From Callipepla californica brunnescens (taxonomy: Eukaryota; Chordata; Aves; Galliformes; Odontophoridae): a stretch of DNA of 64,000 nucleotides. How positions within the stretch are numbered: the stretch's first letter is position 1; each line of letters opens with the position of its first letter. Positions 35,458-46,046 of the stretch are shown one piece after another. Both the position numbers and the translations under genes were made by a program. The stretch covers positions 623,501 through 687,500 of the forward strand of contig JALIRH010000141.1 in assembly GCA_023055505.1 (NCBI GenBank). The letters run 5' to 3'. The notes beneath the pieces are model-generated. The model worked only from the letters and a program-made list of their open reading frames with translations, was not told where the DNA came from and ran no database searches.

Positions 35458-35556
35458 TTTTGTTGCCTGCATGTGTTTTTCTATCAGATGCTCCTGTACA
35501 GTCCGGTCTGTCTGCGCCCCAACCACGTATCCTACTGCTCCACAGAACGGATGCAC
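35458..35556 (-). CDS. XPO1-like: XPO1-like exon A (33 codons)
   Basis: Reads VHPFCGAVGYVVGAQTD and continues to HLIEKHMQATK, matching the exportin-1 HEAT-repeat segment VHTFYEAVGYMIGAQTD..HLIEKYM..QATK as I know it. Relative to the family about 12 codons are missing between the HLIEKHM and QATK parts, with frame kept. Acceptor is TTTTTCAATCAG; donor is GTCAGA, a weak GT site. Confidence 0.88.
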
Positions 35557-35739
35557 CTGATTGAAAAACAAGAAGTCCAACAGAAAGTTAAGGAAGACTA
35601 ACCCAAAATGTACAGCGTTCAGGTAGTAAAAGTTCAAAATGGCTTTCCAATGACTAAATACCCACTTCCCACCTCAGTTCACAAGATCCTTCTCCATCCT
35701 TTCCTTCCTTACTCCACATTTAAAGCAAGCCTCTGCTCC
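35557..35739. other. Sequence upstream of XPO1-like exon A
   Basis: Begins with the exon A acceptor (plus-strand CT at 35557) and a pyrimidine tract, then ordinary single-copy sequence up to the CR1 fragment. No upstream XPO1 exon is visible. Confidence 0.5.
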
Positions 35740-36250
35740 CCTCCAATACAGGCAGGAAATTAGAAATGCAAAAGCCCAGCTCCAACTTAGACTGGCTACT
35801 GCAGTAAAGCAGAGCAAAAAATCCTTTTACAAATATATTAACAGTAAAAGAACTAAGGAGAATTTCTCTCCTTTACTTGATGCGGCAGGGAATGGAACCA
35901 CAGAGGATAAGGAAAAGGCTGAGGTTCTCAATGCCTTCTTCACGTCTCTCTTTAATAGACAGATCAGTTAACTCAGGATACTTTTTGCCCTGACCTGGAA
36001 GTCTGGGACGAAGCGCATCATACACCCCCTGTGATCCTAGCAGAGACAGTCAGAGACCTGCTCCTCCATCTGAACTGCCGCAAGTCCATGGGACCAGATG
36101 GGATCCAACCAAGGGTGCTGAGGGAGCTGGCAGAGGTGATTGCCAAGCCGCTTTCTGTCATCTATCAGCATTCCTGGTCATCTGGAGAGGTCCCACAAGA
36201 TTGGAGGCTTGCCGATGTGACTCCCATCTACAAAAAAGACTGTAAGGAAG
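35740..36250 (+). mobile_element. CR1 LINE fragment, ORF2 (endonuclease-RT linker to RT start)
   Basis: Translations include AKAQLQLRLATAVKQSKKSF, YINSKRTKENF and, after an in-frame stop, MGPDGIQPRVLRELAEVIAK and GEVPQDWRLADVTPIYKK, the familiar text of the bird/reptile CR1 ORF2 just before the RT catalytic core. CR1 is the dominant LINE of bird genomes and moves by target-primed reverse transcription. This piece is 5'-truncated, carries stops, and is cut on its right by the ERV-L LTR at 36251. Confidence 0.9.
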
Positions 36251-36511
36251 TGTCATGGTTTTATGATTTTTTGGTACTGGTATTCCACATCATGGCATCA
36301 TGTGGTGCATTGGGAGTCAGGGAGAAAACTACATTCCCCAGAGGACTTGGCAATGCTTTGTATTTTTTCACGTGTTTTCCGCTCAGAGGGAACAGATAAA
36401 AACTCTCTGCGGTCACGGGACATTCTCTCTTTCCTCTAGGATCACTTAGGAGTGGGTGCTCGCTGCCGTCCGCCTTCAGCGTTAGCGCAAGGCCTTCGGT
36501 TTATCAGGCAC

Positions 36512-36546
<35 letters not shown>

Positions 36547-36789
36547 TACTCGTTTTGTTTGATTCATTGGGCTTAATTCCAAATTGTATTGCATTATACT
36601 GTGTTATTTACTTCCTGATGTCTTATTTAGTAAATTAGCTTTTCCCCCTCAGATCGTTGCCGCTGTTTTGTTTTGGGGCTTATCTCCCTTTTTCCCTTTC
36701 CCCCTTCCCCTTGTCCGGGGTGTGGGCCTGTGGGTCTCCTTCCTCGGTTGTCGCAGGGCCGGGCTGAACCGGCTCACAAACCCCTGACA
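36251..36789 (+). repeat. 5' LTR of the ERV-L-like element
   Basis: Begins TGTCATGG and ends CCCCTGACA, i.e. TGTCA..TGACA inverted termini, 539 bp. A GATAAAA TATA-like box lies near 36395. A CT microsatellite of ~15 dinucleotides lies at about 36512-36541. The primer site follows after four bases, which fixes the right edge. No 3' LTR exists in the window. Confidence 0.85.
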
Positions 36790-36793
36790 TTTT

Positions 36794-36811
36794 TGGCGCC
36801 CAACGTGGGAC
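36794..36811 (+). other. Primer binding site, tRNA-Lys type
   Basis: TGGCGCCCAACGTGGGAC immediately after the LTR. This is the complement of a vertebrate tRNA-Lys 3' end with, as I recall it, one mismatch near the inner end. It marks the start site of minus-strand DNA synthesis. Confidence 0.82.
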
Positions 36812-37022
36812 ACAACCAGCTGCCTTAGCCAGACAGAGACAAACTTTTAGAGTACATCTCTGTCTGTTGTTAACAAGCTTATCTGTACTGCAAGTGCTGT
36901 ACAGCAAAACACGACCTTGAAGTCCGGGCGTACTGTCAGTTGTTTTGGGATATCTGTAAACTTCTTTTGGGTACTGCCAGATTGTTTTAGTACAAGAAAA
37001 AAAAAAAAATAATAATAAAAAG

Positions 37023-37439
37023 ATGTCTTTTCTGTTTCTGTTAAAACTGCCCTTACAGGGATTGTACTTCACCGCTTTTTCCCTCTTAATGCTCAAAACG
37101 TACTGGAACTTGGTTAAGTTTGCCATTCTGTTCCATTGGGTCTGGTCCCTGTATGATAAATTAAAAGCAATGATAGAGGAACCTGCCAGATCCCAGGGCA
37201 CCCCAGCTAATGGAACAAAGGATAACATGTTAACGAACCATGTGATGTTTGAATGGGTATCCAGGTTCCCCTCTCAGTTTTTTATGAATTTTCAAGATCA
37301 CAGCTTAGGGATGGTGTTAATAATTGGGATATTAGTCCTCCTGCATGTAGTAGCACTTTACATCATGTGCAGGAAGCTTCTCCCAGAAACAGAGAATGTT
37401 GAATGGCAGGGAGAGTGGAGAGTTTTAGGAAAGAAATGA
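37023..37439 (+). CDS. Small two-span membrane protein ORF upstream of gag in the ERV-L-like element
   Basis: 138 codons from an ATG in an A-rich context, ~210 bp after the primer site. A hydrophobic stretch at about residues 8-40 and a second clear membrane span at about residues 97-120 (HSLGMVLIIGILVLLHVVAL), then a basic CRKLL turn and an acidic/tryptophan tail. This is not a typical Gag N-terminus. Its TGA stop is followed by more open sequence in the same frame to about 37606, so the present ORF may be cut short by one nonsense change. It could be an accessory or leader protein of this family, or the N-terminal part of a membrane-anchored Gag. Function unknown. Confidence 0.55.
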   Translation: MSFLFLLKLPLQGLYFTAFSLLMLKTYWNLVKFAILFHWVWSLYDKLKAMIEEPARSQGTPANGTKDNMLTNHVMFEWVSRFPSQFFMNFQDHSLGMVLIIGILVLLHVVALYIMCRKLLPETENVEWQGEWRVLGKK

Positions 37440-37549
37440 GAAGGATGGGGACACCCGGTGTCATGGGATTTTTCTCCTGAACAATTGCAGGATCCTGAGG
37501 AGCTAGGCCTGTATCTGAGTAAAGGGTGCTGCGGCTCAGAAAGATCTGA

Positions 37550-38680
37550 GGTGGAACACTTATCTGGGGCTTGGCCTATGCTTACCGAGGTTTATATACT
37601 ATTCTGAAGAGAGAGAGTGTCCAAACTGAGGCCCAAACCAAAGAGGAAAACCTCCCGGTCACACCTGACCAGCCAAAGGAAGCACCAGTATCAAAGTCAG
37701 TTGCCCCTGTGGAAGGCAAGAAATGGAAACGTGTGTCCTCGCGCCTAGAACGCAAAGAAGAGGTGCCGAAAGAAGAGGAAGATATAGGTGAGGGGGTGGC
37801 CACAACCCCATCACCATCGAGAAAGGCAACAAAGAAAAGTGAGAGACATGGAGAAGAAAGTGATGATGAAGGTGAAGAGAAAGTTAAAGTTACGACGTTT
37901 CGTTGGCCCGTGAAAATGTCTGAGATCCAAGGCTCAAGAAAGGAGTTTATTCGACGTCCAGATGAGAGTATTGTCACTTGGTTGCTTCGGTGTTGGGACA
38001 ACCGGGCCAACAGTGTGTCCCTTGATAGTAACGAAGCTCGCCAACTAGGAAACATTGCCCGAGATCCGGCTGTCGACAGAGGAATCAGCAGGTATATGGA
38101 TGGAATCGCCAGCCTCTGGCAACGAATGCTAGTAGCTGTGAGGGAAAGATATCCCTACAAGAGTGACCTGGCACCTAAAGTGAAAAGGTGGAAAACTATT
38201 GAGGAAGGCATCCAGTATTTGAGAGAAACAGCTGTGGCGGAAATGCTGTATGATCCCACCTTTGATCCTGACGATCGGGACCATGATCCGGAGAAAGTAA
38301 GGAGTACACCCGAAATATGTCAGAAGCTTTCAAAGTCAGCACCAGAAAGGTACGCCGGTACACTAGTGACAACGTTCAACAGATATGAGGACCAAGACAG
38401 AAAACCCCCAGTTTTTGAACTAATTCTTACACTTCAAAACTTCAAACAAAAATTTCCGCCGCCATACGCGTCCATTTCAGCCATATCAAAGTTAGAAGGA
38501 CAAATGGAAGATATACTGGGAAAATTATCCCAACTGATTGATAGGGTTGAATCGGTTGCAGCTATCAGAAGCAAACGCCATCCTGCTCGAGCAAATGACA
38601 GCACTAACTTCACTAACTTCATGTCGCGTGCGGCTTTGTGGAGTTACTTACGTGCAAATGGAGAAGATATGAAGGAATGA
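37550..38680 (+). pseudogene. gag: gag-like ORF of the ERV-L-like element
   Basis: An open frame of about 377 codons with no ATG at its beginning (first likely readable codons near 37550; the first internal Met lies well inside). Residues ~1-110 are charged and repetitive (Lys/Glu-rich, acidic patch near ESDDEGEEK). From ~115 a capsid-like helical region follows, with ESIVTWLLRCWDN and EARQLGNIARD segments. No CCHC zinc knuckle is seen, in contrast to the class I provirus. The missing start suggests either a frameshift from the upstream membrane ORF's frame, or a start supplied by splicing. Gag forms the particle shell. Confidence 0.7.
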
Positions 38681-38878
38681 CATCAAAAACCCACCCCTGC
38701 ACTGCGAGTACGGGTGAGAGAATTACAACACAGACCAACTACCAGCGAAGTTGTTCCCGTCACTACAGGTAATGAATAGAGGGGCCCTGCCCTCAGCCAG
38801 AGGAGGGAGAGGGATAATAGAGTGTATTGGACTGTGTGGATTCGGTGGCCTGGCACATCAAACCCACAGAAATAGGAG

Positions 38879-39073
38879 GCACTGGTGGATACTGGTGCAC
38901 AATGTACTCTAACGCCTTCAAGTTATAAAGGGGCAGAATTGATTCATCTCTCTGGAGTGACTGGCGGCTTTCAGGAATTGTCTGTGCTGGAGGCAGAAAT
39001 AAGCCTCACGGGTAAAGACTGGCAGAAGCATCTTATAGTGATTGGACAGGGGCCCCACGCATACTTGGTATAG
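38879..39073 (+). pseudogene. pro: Protease region of the ERV-L-like element
   Basis: Reads LVDTGAQCTLTP near its start, a complete retroviral aspartic protease triad (Asp-Thr-Gly), then a VTGGFQELSVLEAEISL stretch. The frame stops at 39073 after about 63 codons, before the usual C-terminal GRD-type helix, although the same frame reopens into RT. Catalytic residues kept, gene interrupted. Confidence 0.72.
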
Positions 39074-39199
39074 ACTATCTCAGAAGGGGGCACTTTAAGG
39101 ATCCCAAGGGGTAGCGATGGGCTTTTGGAATAGCTACTGTGGACACAGATAGCATTAAGCAACTATCTGTTTTACCTGGCCTGTCAGAAGATCCATCTG

Positions 39200-40093
39200 T
39201 TGTGGGGTTGCTACAAGTGGAGGAGCAACAGGTACCAATTGCTACAAAAACGGTGCACAGACGGCAGTACCCGCACCAACAGGGATTCCTTGCTCCCCAT
39301 TCATCATCTGATTCGTCAGCTAGAGAGCCAGGGAGTGATCAGCAAAACTCACTCCCCGTTTAACAGCCCCATATGGCCAGTGCGTAAAGCCAACGGAGAA
39401 TGGAGGTTGACGGTAGATTACCGTGGCCTGAACGAAGTCACACCTCCACTGAGTGCTGCTGTGCCAGACATGCTTCAACTCCAGTATGAACTGGAGTCAA
39501 AAGCAGCCAAGTGGTATGCCACCATTGACATTGCTAACGCCTTCTTTTCAATTCCCTTGGCCACAGAATGCAGGCCACAGTTTGCCTTCACCTGGAGAGG
39601 CGTTCAGTACACCTGGAACCGTTTGCCCCAGGGGTGGAAGCACAGCCCAACCATTTGCCATGGGTTGATCCAAACTGCATTGGAACAGGGTGCTGCTCCT
39701 GAGCATCTGCAGTACATCGATGATATTGCTGTATGGGGCAATACAGCAGAGGAAGTTTTTAAGAAAGGAGAGACAATAATACAGATCCTCCTGCGAGCTG
39801 GCTTCGCTATTAAGCGAAGCAAAGTGAAAGGACCTGCACAAGAAATTCAGTTCCTAGGCATAAAGTGGCAAGATGGACATCGTCACATCCCAACAGATGG
39901 GATTGACAAAATTACTGCCATGTCTCCACCCACCAGTAAGACAGAGAGCCAAGCTTTTCTGGGTGTAGTGGGATTTTGGAGACTGCATGTTCCAAACTAC
40001 AGCCTCATTGTGAGCCCCCTTTATCAGGTGACCTCTGGAAGAAGAATGATTTTGTGTGGGGCCCTGAGCAGCAGCAGGCTTTTGAGCAAATGA
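39200..40093 (+). pseudogene. pol: Reverse transcriptase of the ERV-L-like element
   Basis: About 297 open codons with RT blocks in order: WPVRKANGEWRLTVDYRGLN, a TIDIANAFFSIPL palm motif, LPQGWKHSPTICHG, the catalytic YIDD box at 39713-39724, and a QFLGIKW thumb block. This is the best-kept viral domain in the window, with its core catalytic aspartates present. The frame then shifts: the continuation into the RNase H region is in another frame from about 40030. RT copies the RNA genome to DNA in the cytoplasm. Confidence 0.88.
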
Positions 40094-40672
40094 AGCAGGA
40101 GATAGCCCGTGCCGTGGCCCTGGGGCCAGTGCGGACGGGACAGGATGTAAAGAACATCCTCTACACTGCTGCTGGAAAGGAAGGTCCCACTTGGAGTTTG
40201 TGGCAAAGAGCTTCTGGAGAGACCCAAGGCCGACCCCTTGGTTTCTGGAGTCGAGCATACAGGGGGTCTGAGGAGCGCTACACTCCAACTGAGAAGGAGA
40301 TCTTAGCCGCATATCAGGGGGTTCGAGCTGCTTCTGAAGTAATCGGTACTGAAACACAGCTCCTTCTGGCACCTCGACTGCCAGTACTGAACTGGATGTT
40401 TAAAGGAACAGTTCCCTCTACCCATCATGCTACTGATGCCACTTGGAGTAAGTGGATTGCGCTGATTACACAGCGAGCTCGGATGGGGAACCCCAACCGT
40501 TCAGGAATCCTGGAGGTGATCATGGACTGGCCTGAAGGTAAAAAGTTTGGAACAACCCCAGCAGAGGAGGTGTCACGTGCTAAAGAAGCCTCACCATATA
40601 ATGAACTAACAGAAGATGAAAAGAGATACGCCCTGTTCACTGATGGATTGTGTCGCTTTGTGGGAAAGCCCG
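40030..40672 (+). pseudogene. pol: Connection/RNase H region of the ERV-L-like element, truncated
   Basis: Follows RT in a shifted frame: a FVWGPEQQQAFEQMKQEIA connection block, GFWSRAYRGSEERYTPTEKE, and later YALFTDGLCRFVGK, whose aspartate is the first RNase H catalytic residue. Within a few codons the frame runs into minisatellite at about 40670 (the last residues before the stop are repeat-encoded). The rest of RNase H, all of integrase and the 3' LTR are missing. Confidence 0.82.
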
Positions 40673-41299
40673 ATTGCTGCCCCATAGCTGCCCCATAGCC
40701 TCGCCATAGCTTCCTCTTAGATGCCCCACTGCAGCCCCATAGCTGCCTCACTGCTGCCCCATCGCTGACCCACTACTGCCTCACTGCTGCCCCATAGCTT
40801 CCCAATAGCTGCCTCACCGTTGCCGCATATCTGCCCAATAGCCTCCCCACAGCCTCCTCACAGCTACCCAATAGCTGCCTCACTTGTGCACCATAGCTGC
40901 CCCAGAGCCTCGCCATAGCCTCATCATAGCTGCCCCACTGCTACCCCATAGCTGCCTCATAGCCGCCCCATAGCCACCCCATAGCTTCCTCACTGCTGCC
41001 CCATAGCTGCTCCATAGCCTCCCCATAGCCTCCTCAGAGCTGCCCCATAGCTGCCCTATAGCCTCCTCATAGCTGTCCCACTGCTGCCCCATAGCTGCCC
41101 CGTGGCTGCCTCATAGCTGTCAAACTGCTGCCCCATTGACGCCCCATAGCTTCCTCACTGATGCACCATAGCTGCCCCATAGCCTCCCCATAGCCTCTTT
41201 ATAGCTGCCCCACTGCTGCCCCTTAGATGCCCAATGGCTGCCTCATAGCCGCCCCGTAGCTGCCCCACTGCTGCCCCATAGCCTCCCCATAGCCTCTTC

Positions 41300-44200
41300 A
41301 TAGCTGCCTCACTGCTGCCCCACAGCCGCCTCATGGCTGCCTCATACCTGCCCCATAGCTGCCTCATAGCCGCTCCATAGCTGCTGCATAGGCTCCTCGG
41401 AGCTGCCCCATAGCTTCCTCAATGCGGCCCCAGAGCTGCCCAACTGCAGCCCCATGCTTGCCTCATAGCTTTTCCATAGCTGCCCCATAGCCTCCCCATA
41501 GCCGCCCCATAGCTGCCTCACTGCAGCTTCATAGCTGCCCCGTAGTCTCCCCATAGCCTCCTCATACCTGTCCCATCGCTGCCTCTCTGCTGCCCCATAG
41601 TTGCCCCGTAGCCTCCTCATAGCTACCCCACTACTGCCCCATACCTGCCCCACTGCTGCTACATATCCACCCCATAGATGTCTCACTGGTGTCCCATTGC
41701 CACCCCATGGCTGCCTAATAGCCGCCCCATTGCTGCCCCACTGCTGCCCCATAGCTGCACCATGGCTGCCTCATAGCTGTCCAATACCTGCCCTATAGCC
41801 TACCCATAGCCTCCTCATAGCTCTCTCACTGCTTCCCCATAGTTGCCCCATGGCTGCCTTGTAGCCGCCCCATAGCTGGTCCATAGCCTCCTCTTAGCTG
41901 CCCCACTGCTGCCCCATAGCCGTTTGATGGCTGCCCCATGGCTACCCCATAGCTGCCCCACTTCTGCCCCATAGCCTCCCCATAGTCTCCTCATAGCTGC
42001 CTCACTGCTGCCCCATAGCTGCCTCATAACTGCAAAACTGCTGCCCCATTGCCGCCTCGTAGCTTCCTCACTGATGCACAATAGCTGCCCCATAGCCTCC
42101 CCATAGCTTCCTCTTAGCTGCCCCACTGCAGCCCCATAGCTGCAGCACTTATGCCCCATAGCTGACCCACTACTGCCTCACTGCTGCCCCATAGCCTCCC
42201 CATAGCTGCCTCACTGCTGCCCATAGCTGCCTCACTGGTGCCCCAGACGTACCCCATGGCTGCCCCATAGCCTCCCCATAGTTGCCTCACTGGTGCCCCA
42301 GATGTACCCCATGGCTGCCTCATAGCCACCCCATAGCTGCCCCATTACTGCCCCATAGCCTCCCAAAACTTGCCCCATAGCTGTCTCACTGCTGCCCCAT
42401 AGCCACCCCATAGCTGCCTCCCTGCTCCACCATAGCTTCCCTATGTCTGCCTCATCGCCACCCCATAGCTGCCTCATAACCTCTCGATATCTGCTCCATA
42501 GCTGCCCCACTGCTGCCCCATACCTGCCCCATAGCCTCCCCATAGCCGTCCCATAGCTGCCTCACTGCTGCCCCATGGTGCCCAATGGCTGCCTAATAGC
42601 CGCCCGATAGCCTTGCCACTGCTTCCCAATAGCTGCCCAATAGCTGCCCCACTACTGCCCCATAGCCGCTCTATAGCTGCCTCATCGGCTTCCCATAGCC
42701 TCCTCATAGCTGCCTCATTGCTGCCTCACTGCTGCCCAATAGCTGCCCCATAGCCTCCCCATAGTCTCCTCATAGTTGCCCCACTGCTGCCCCATAGACG
42801 CCCCATAGCTGCCTCACTGCTGCTTCATAGCTGCCCCATAGCCTCCCAATTGCCTCCTCTTAGCTGCCACACCGCTGCCCCAGAGCTGCTTGATAAGTGC
42901 CTCATACCTGTCCCATAGCTGCCTCACTGCTGCCCCATAGCCTCCTCATAGCTACCTCATATCTGCCCCACTGCTGCTCCATATCCGCCCCATAGCTGCC
43001 CGACTGCTGCCCCGTAGCCTCCCCATAGCTGCCTCACTGGTGCCCCAAAACTGCCTCACTGCTGCCCCATAGCCTCCCCATAGCCTCCTCATAGCTGCCC
43101 AACTGCTGCCCCATAGCTGCCTCACTGCTTCCCCACTACTGCCCCATAGCCTCCTCATAGCTACCTCATATCTGCCCCACTGCTGCTCCATATCCGCCCC
43201 ATAGCTGCCCGACTGCTGCCCCGTAGCCTCCCCATAGCTGCCTCACTGGTGCCCCAAAACTGCCTCACTGCTGCCCCATAGCCTCCCCATAGCCTCCTCA
43301 TAGCTGCCCAACTGCTGCCCCATAGCTGCCTCACTGCTTCCCCACTACTGCCCCATAGCCTCCTCATAGCTACCTCATAGCTGCCTCACTTCTGCCCCTT
43401 ACCTGCCCCACTACTTCCCCATAGCTGCCCCACTAATGCCCCATAGCTGCCCCATAGCCTCTCCTGAGCCGCCACATAGCTGCCTCACTACTGCCCCATA
43501 GCTGCCCAACTGCTGCCTCATAGCTGCCAAACTACTGCCCCATAGCCGCCCCAAAGCTGTTTCAAATCTGCTCCATAGCTGCCCCATAGCCTCCTCATAG
43601 CTGTTCTATAGCTAGCTCACTGCTGCCCCATAGCTGCCCCATAGCCTCCCTATAGCTTCCTCTTAGATGCCCCACTGCGGCCCCATAGCTGCAGCACTAA
43701 TGCCCCATAGCTGACCCACTACTGCCTCACTGCTGCCCCATAGCTTCTCAATAGCTACCTCAACGTTGCCACATATCTGCCCCATAGCCTCCCCACAGCC
43801 TCTTCATAGCTACCCAATAGCTGCCTCACTGGTGCACCATAGCTGCCCCAGAGCCTCTCCATAGCCTCATCATAGCTGCTCCACTGCTGCCCCATTGCTA
43901 CCTCCCTGCTGCCCCATAGCCGCCCCATGGCTGCCTAATAGCCGCCCAATAGCTGCCCCACTGCTGCCCCATTGATGCCTTATATCTGCCCGACTACTGC
44001 CACATAGCCACTATATACCTGCCCCATAGCCTCCCCATAGCCTCCTCATAGCTGCCCCATAGCTGCCCTCTAGCCTCCTCATAGCTGTCCCACTGCTGTC
44101 CCATAGCTGCCCCGTGACTGCCTCATAGCTGTCAAACTGCTGCCCTAAAGACGCCCCATAGCTTCCTCACTGATGCACCATAGCTGCCGCACAGCCTCTC

Positions 44201-46046
44201 CATAGCCTCTTTATAGCTGCCCAACTGCTGCCCCATAGCTGCCTCACTGCTTCCCCACTACTGCCCAATAGCTACCCCATAGCTGCCTCACTGCTGCCCC
44301 ATATCTGCCCCACTACTTCCCCATAGCTGCCCCACTAATGCCCCATAGCTGCCCCATAGCCTCTCCTGAGCTGCCACATAGCTGCCTCACTACTGCCCCA
44401 ACTGCTGCCCAACTGCTGCCTCATAGCTGCCAAACTACTGCCCCACAGCCGCCCCAAAGCTGTTTCAAATCTGCTCCATAGCTGCCCCATAGCCTCCTCA
44501 TAGCTGCCCAACTGCTGCCCCATAGCTGACTCACTGCTAACCCATAGCTGCCCCATGGCTGCCTTATAGCCGCACCATAGCTGCTTCACTGCTGCCACAT
44601 ATCTGCCCCATAGCCGCCTCATAACTGCCTCACTGCTGCTTCATAGCCGCCCCATAGCCTCCTCATAGCCTCCTCATATCTGCCCCACTGCTGCCACATA
44701 GCTGTCTTACTACTGCCCCATACCTGCCCCACTGCTGCTCCATATCCGCCCCATAGCTGCCCGACTGCTGCCCCATATCTGCCCCATAGCCTCCTCATAG
44801 CTGTTCTAAAGCTAGCTCAATGCTGTCCGATAGCTGCCCCATAGCCTCCCCATAGCCTCCTCTTAACTGCCCCACTCGGCCCCATAGCTGCAGCACTAAT
44901 GCCCCATAGCTGACCGACTACTCCCTCATTGCTGCCCCATAGCTTCCCCATAGCTACCACACCGTTGCCACATATCTACCCCATATCCTCCCCACAGCCT
45001 CCTCAAAGCTACCCCATAGCTGCCTCACTGTTGCACCATAGCTGCCCCATAGCCTCTCCATACCCTCCTCATTGCTGCCCCATAGCTGCCCCATAGCTTC
45101 CCCACAGCCTCCTCATAACTGTCCCATTGGTGCCCCATAGCTGCCCCATGGCTGCCTCACTGGTGTACCATAGCTGCCCCATGGCTGCCTCACTGGTGTA
45201 CCATAGCTGCCCCGTAGACTCACCATAGCCTCATCATAGCTTCCCAACTGCTGCCCCATTGTTACCTCCCTGCTGCCCTATAGCTGCCCCATAGCTGCTC
45301 CATAGCCTCCCCATAGCCTCCTCATAACTGCCCCACTAATGCCCCATAGCTGCCGCACTAATGTTCCATATTTGACTCTCTACTCCCTCACTGCTGCCCC
45401 GTAGCCTCCCTATAGCTGCCTCACTGGTGCCCCATAGCTGCCTCACTGGTGCCCCATAGCTGCCTTACTGGTGCCCCATAGCTGCCCCATAGCTTCCCCA
45501 CAGCCTTCTCAAAGCTGCCTCACTACTTCCTCACTACTGCCCCATAGCTTTCTCATAGCTACCCCATAGCTGCCTCACTGCTGCCCCATATCTGCCCCAC
45601 TACTTCCCCATAGCTGCCCCACTAATGCCCCATAGCTGCCACATAGCCTCTTAATAACCGTCCCATATCTGCCCCACTGCTGCTCCATTGCCTCCCCATA
45701 ACCTCCTCATAGCTGACCCATAGCTGCCCCATAGCTACCTCACTGCTGCCCCATACGTGCCCCATGGCTGCCTAATTCCCGCCCCATAGCTGCCCCACTG
45801 CTGCCTTATATCTGCCCAACTACTGCCACATAGGCGCTCTATAGCTGCCCCATAGCCTCCCCTTAGCCTCCTCATAGCTGCCCCATAGCTAGCTCTCTGC
45901 TGCCACATAGCTTCCCCATAGCCTCCTCATAGCTGTCCCACTGCTGCCCCATAGCTGCCAAAATGCTGCCCCAAAGCCGCCCCATAGCTTCCTCACTGAT
46001 GCACCATAGCTGCCCCATAGCCTCCCATAGCCTCCTTATAGCTGCC
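41300..46046. repeat. Large internal duplication of the 11-bp minisatellite, copy A
   Basis: About 4.7 kb that recurs downstream, nearly base for base: offset 4,738 bp at 41342-41752 and 4,530 bp at 44335-44622. The change in offset comes from an extra ~209-bp tandem duplication inside this copy (42952-43160 repeated at 43161-43369). Confidence 0.88.
42952..43369. repeat. 209-bp local tandem duplication within copy A
   Basis: The segment containing CTACCTCATATCTGCCCC near 42952 is repeated ~209 bp later with no visible change. The equivalent part of copy B has only one version, so this happened after the 4.7-kb duplication (or was lost in B). Confidence 0.85.

Larger units (their letters stand above)
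32884..35556 (-). pseudogene. XPO1-like: XPO1 (exportin-1/CRM1)-like partial gene, four consecutive exons
   Basis: Four minus-strand exons (A 35556-35458, B 35145-34962, C 33563-33457, D 33078-32884) encode, in order, a stretch of exportin-1, roughly residues 600-800 of the ~1,070-residue vertebrate protein. Exportin-1 is the HEAT-repeat nuclear export receptor that carries NES-bearing cargo with Ran-GTP. All exon borders have AG acceptors and GT donors, and phases match (A/B phase 0, B/C phase 1, C/D phase 0), so the exons would splice in frame with no stop codon. Against a working gene: no promoter or upstream exons (CR1 and an ERV-L element lie 5'), no downstream exon found, many substitutions against the highly conserved family, and an in-frame loss of about 12 codons in exon A. 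It is a partial segmental copy or a remnant of a diverged paralogue. Confidence 0.9.
36251..40672 (+). mobile_element. ERV-L-like (class III) endogenous retroelement, 3'-truncated
   Basis: Order on the plus strand: LTR 36251-36789, primer site 36794-36811, a small membrane-protein ORF, a gag-like ORF, protease (DTGA), reverse transcriptase (YIDD), and the start of RNase H. RT wording such as LPQGWKHSPTICHG is typical of the ERV-L group. It may belong to the chicken Soprano/ENS-1 type of elements, but I cannot confirm that by eye. It lands in a CR1 fragment and is cut off inside RNase H, where the 11-bp minisatellite begins. Several stops and one frameshift break pol. Confidence 0.85.

Noticed and set aside
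32884..35556. Processed (intronless) XPO1 pseudogene
   Set aside because: Introns with GT/AG borders and matching phases separate the four exons, so this is a genomic-segment copy, not a retrocopy.
36680..37228. Minus-strand open frame of 182 codons over the ERV-L leader
   Set aside because: Antisense to the LTR, primer site and membrane ORF, with no recognisable protein content.
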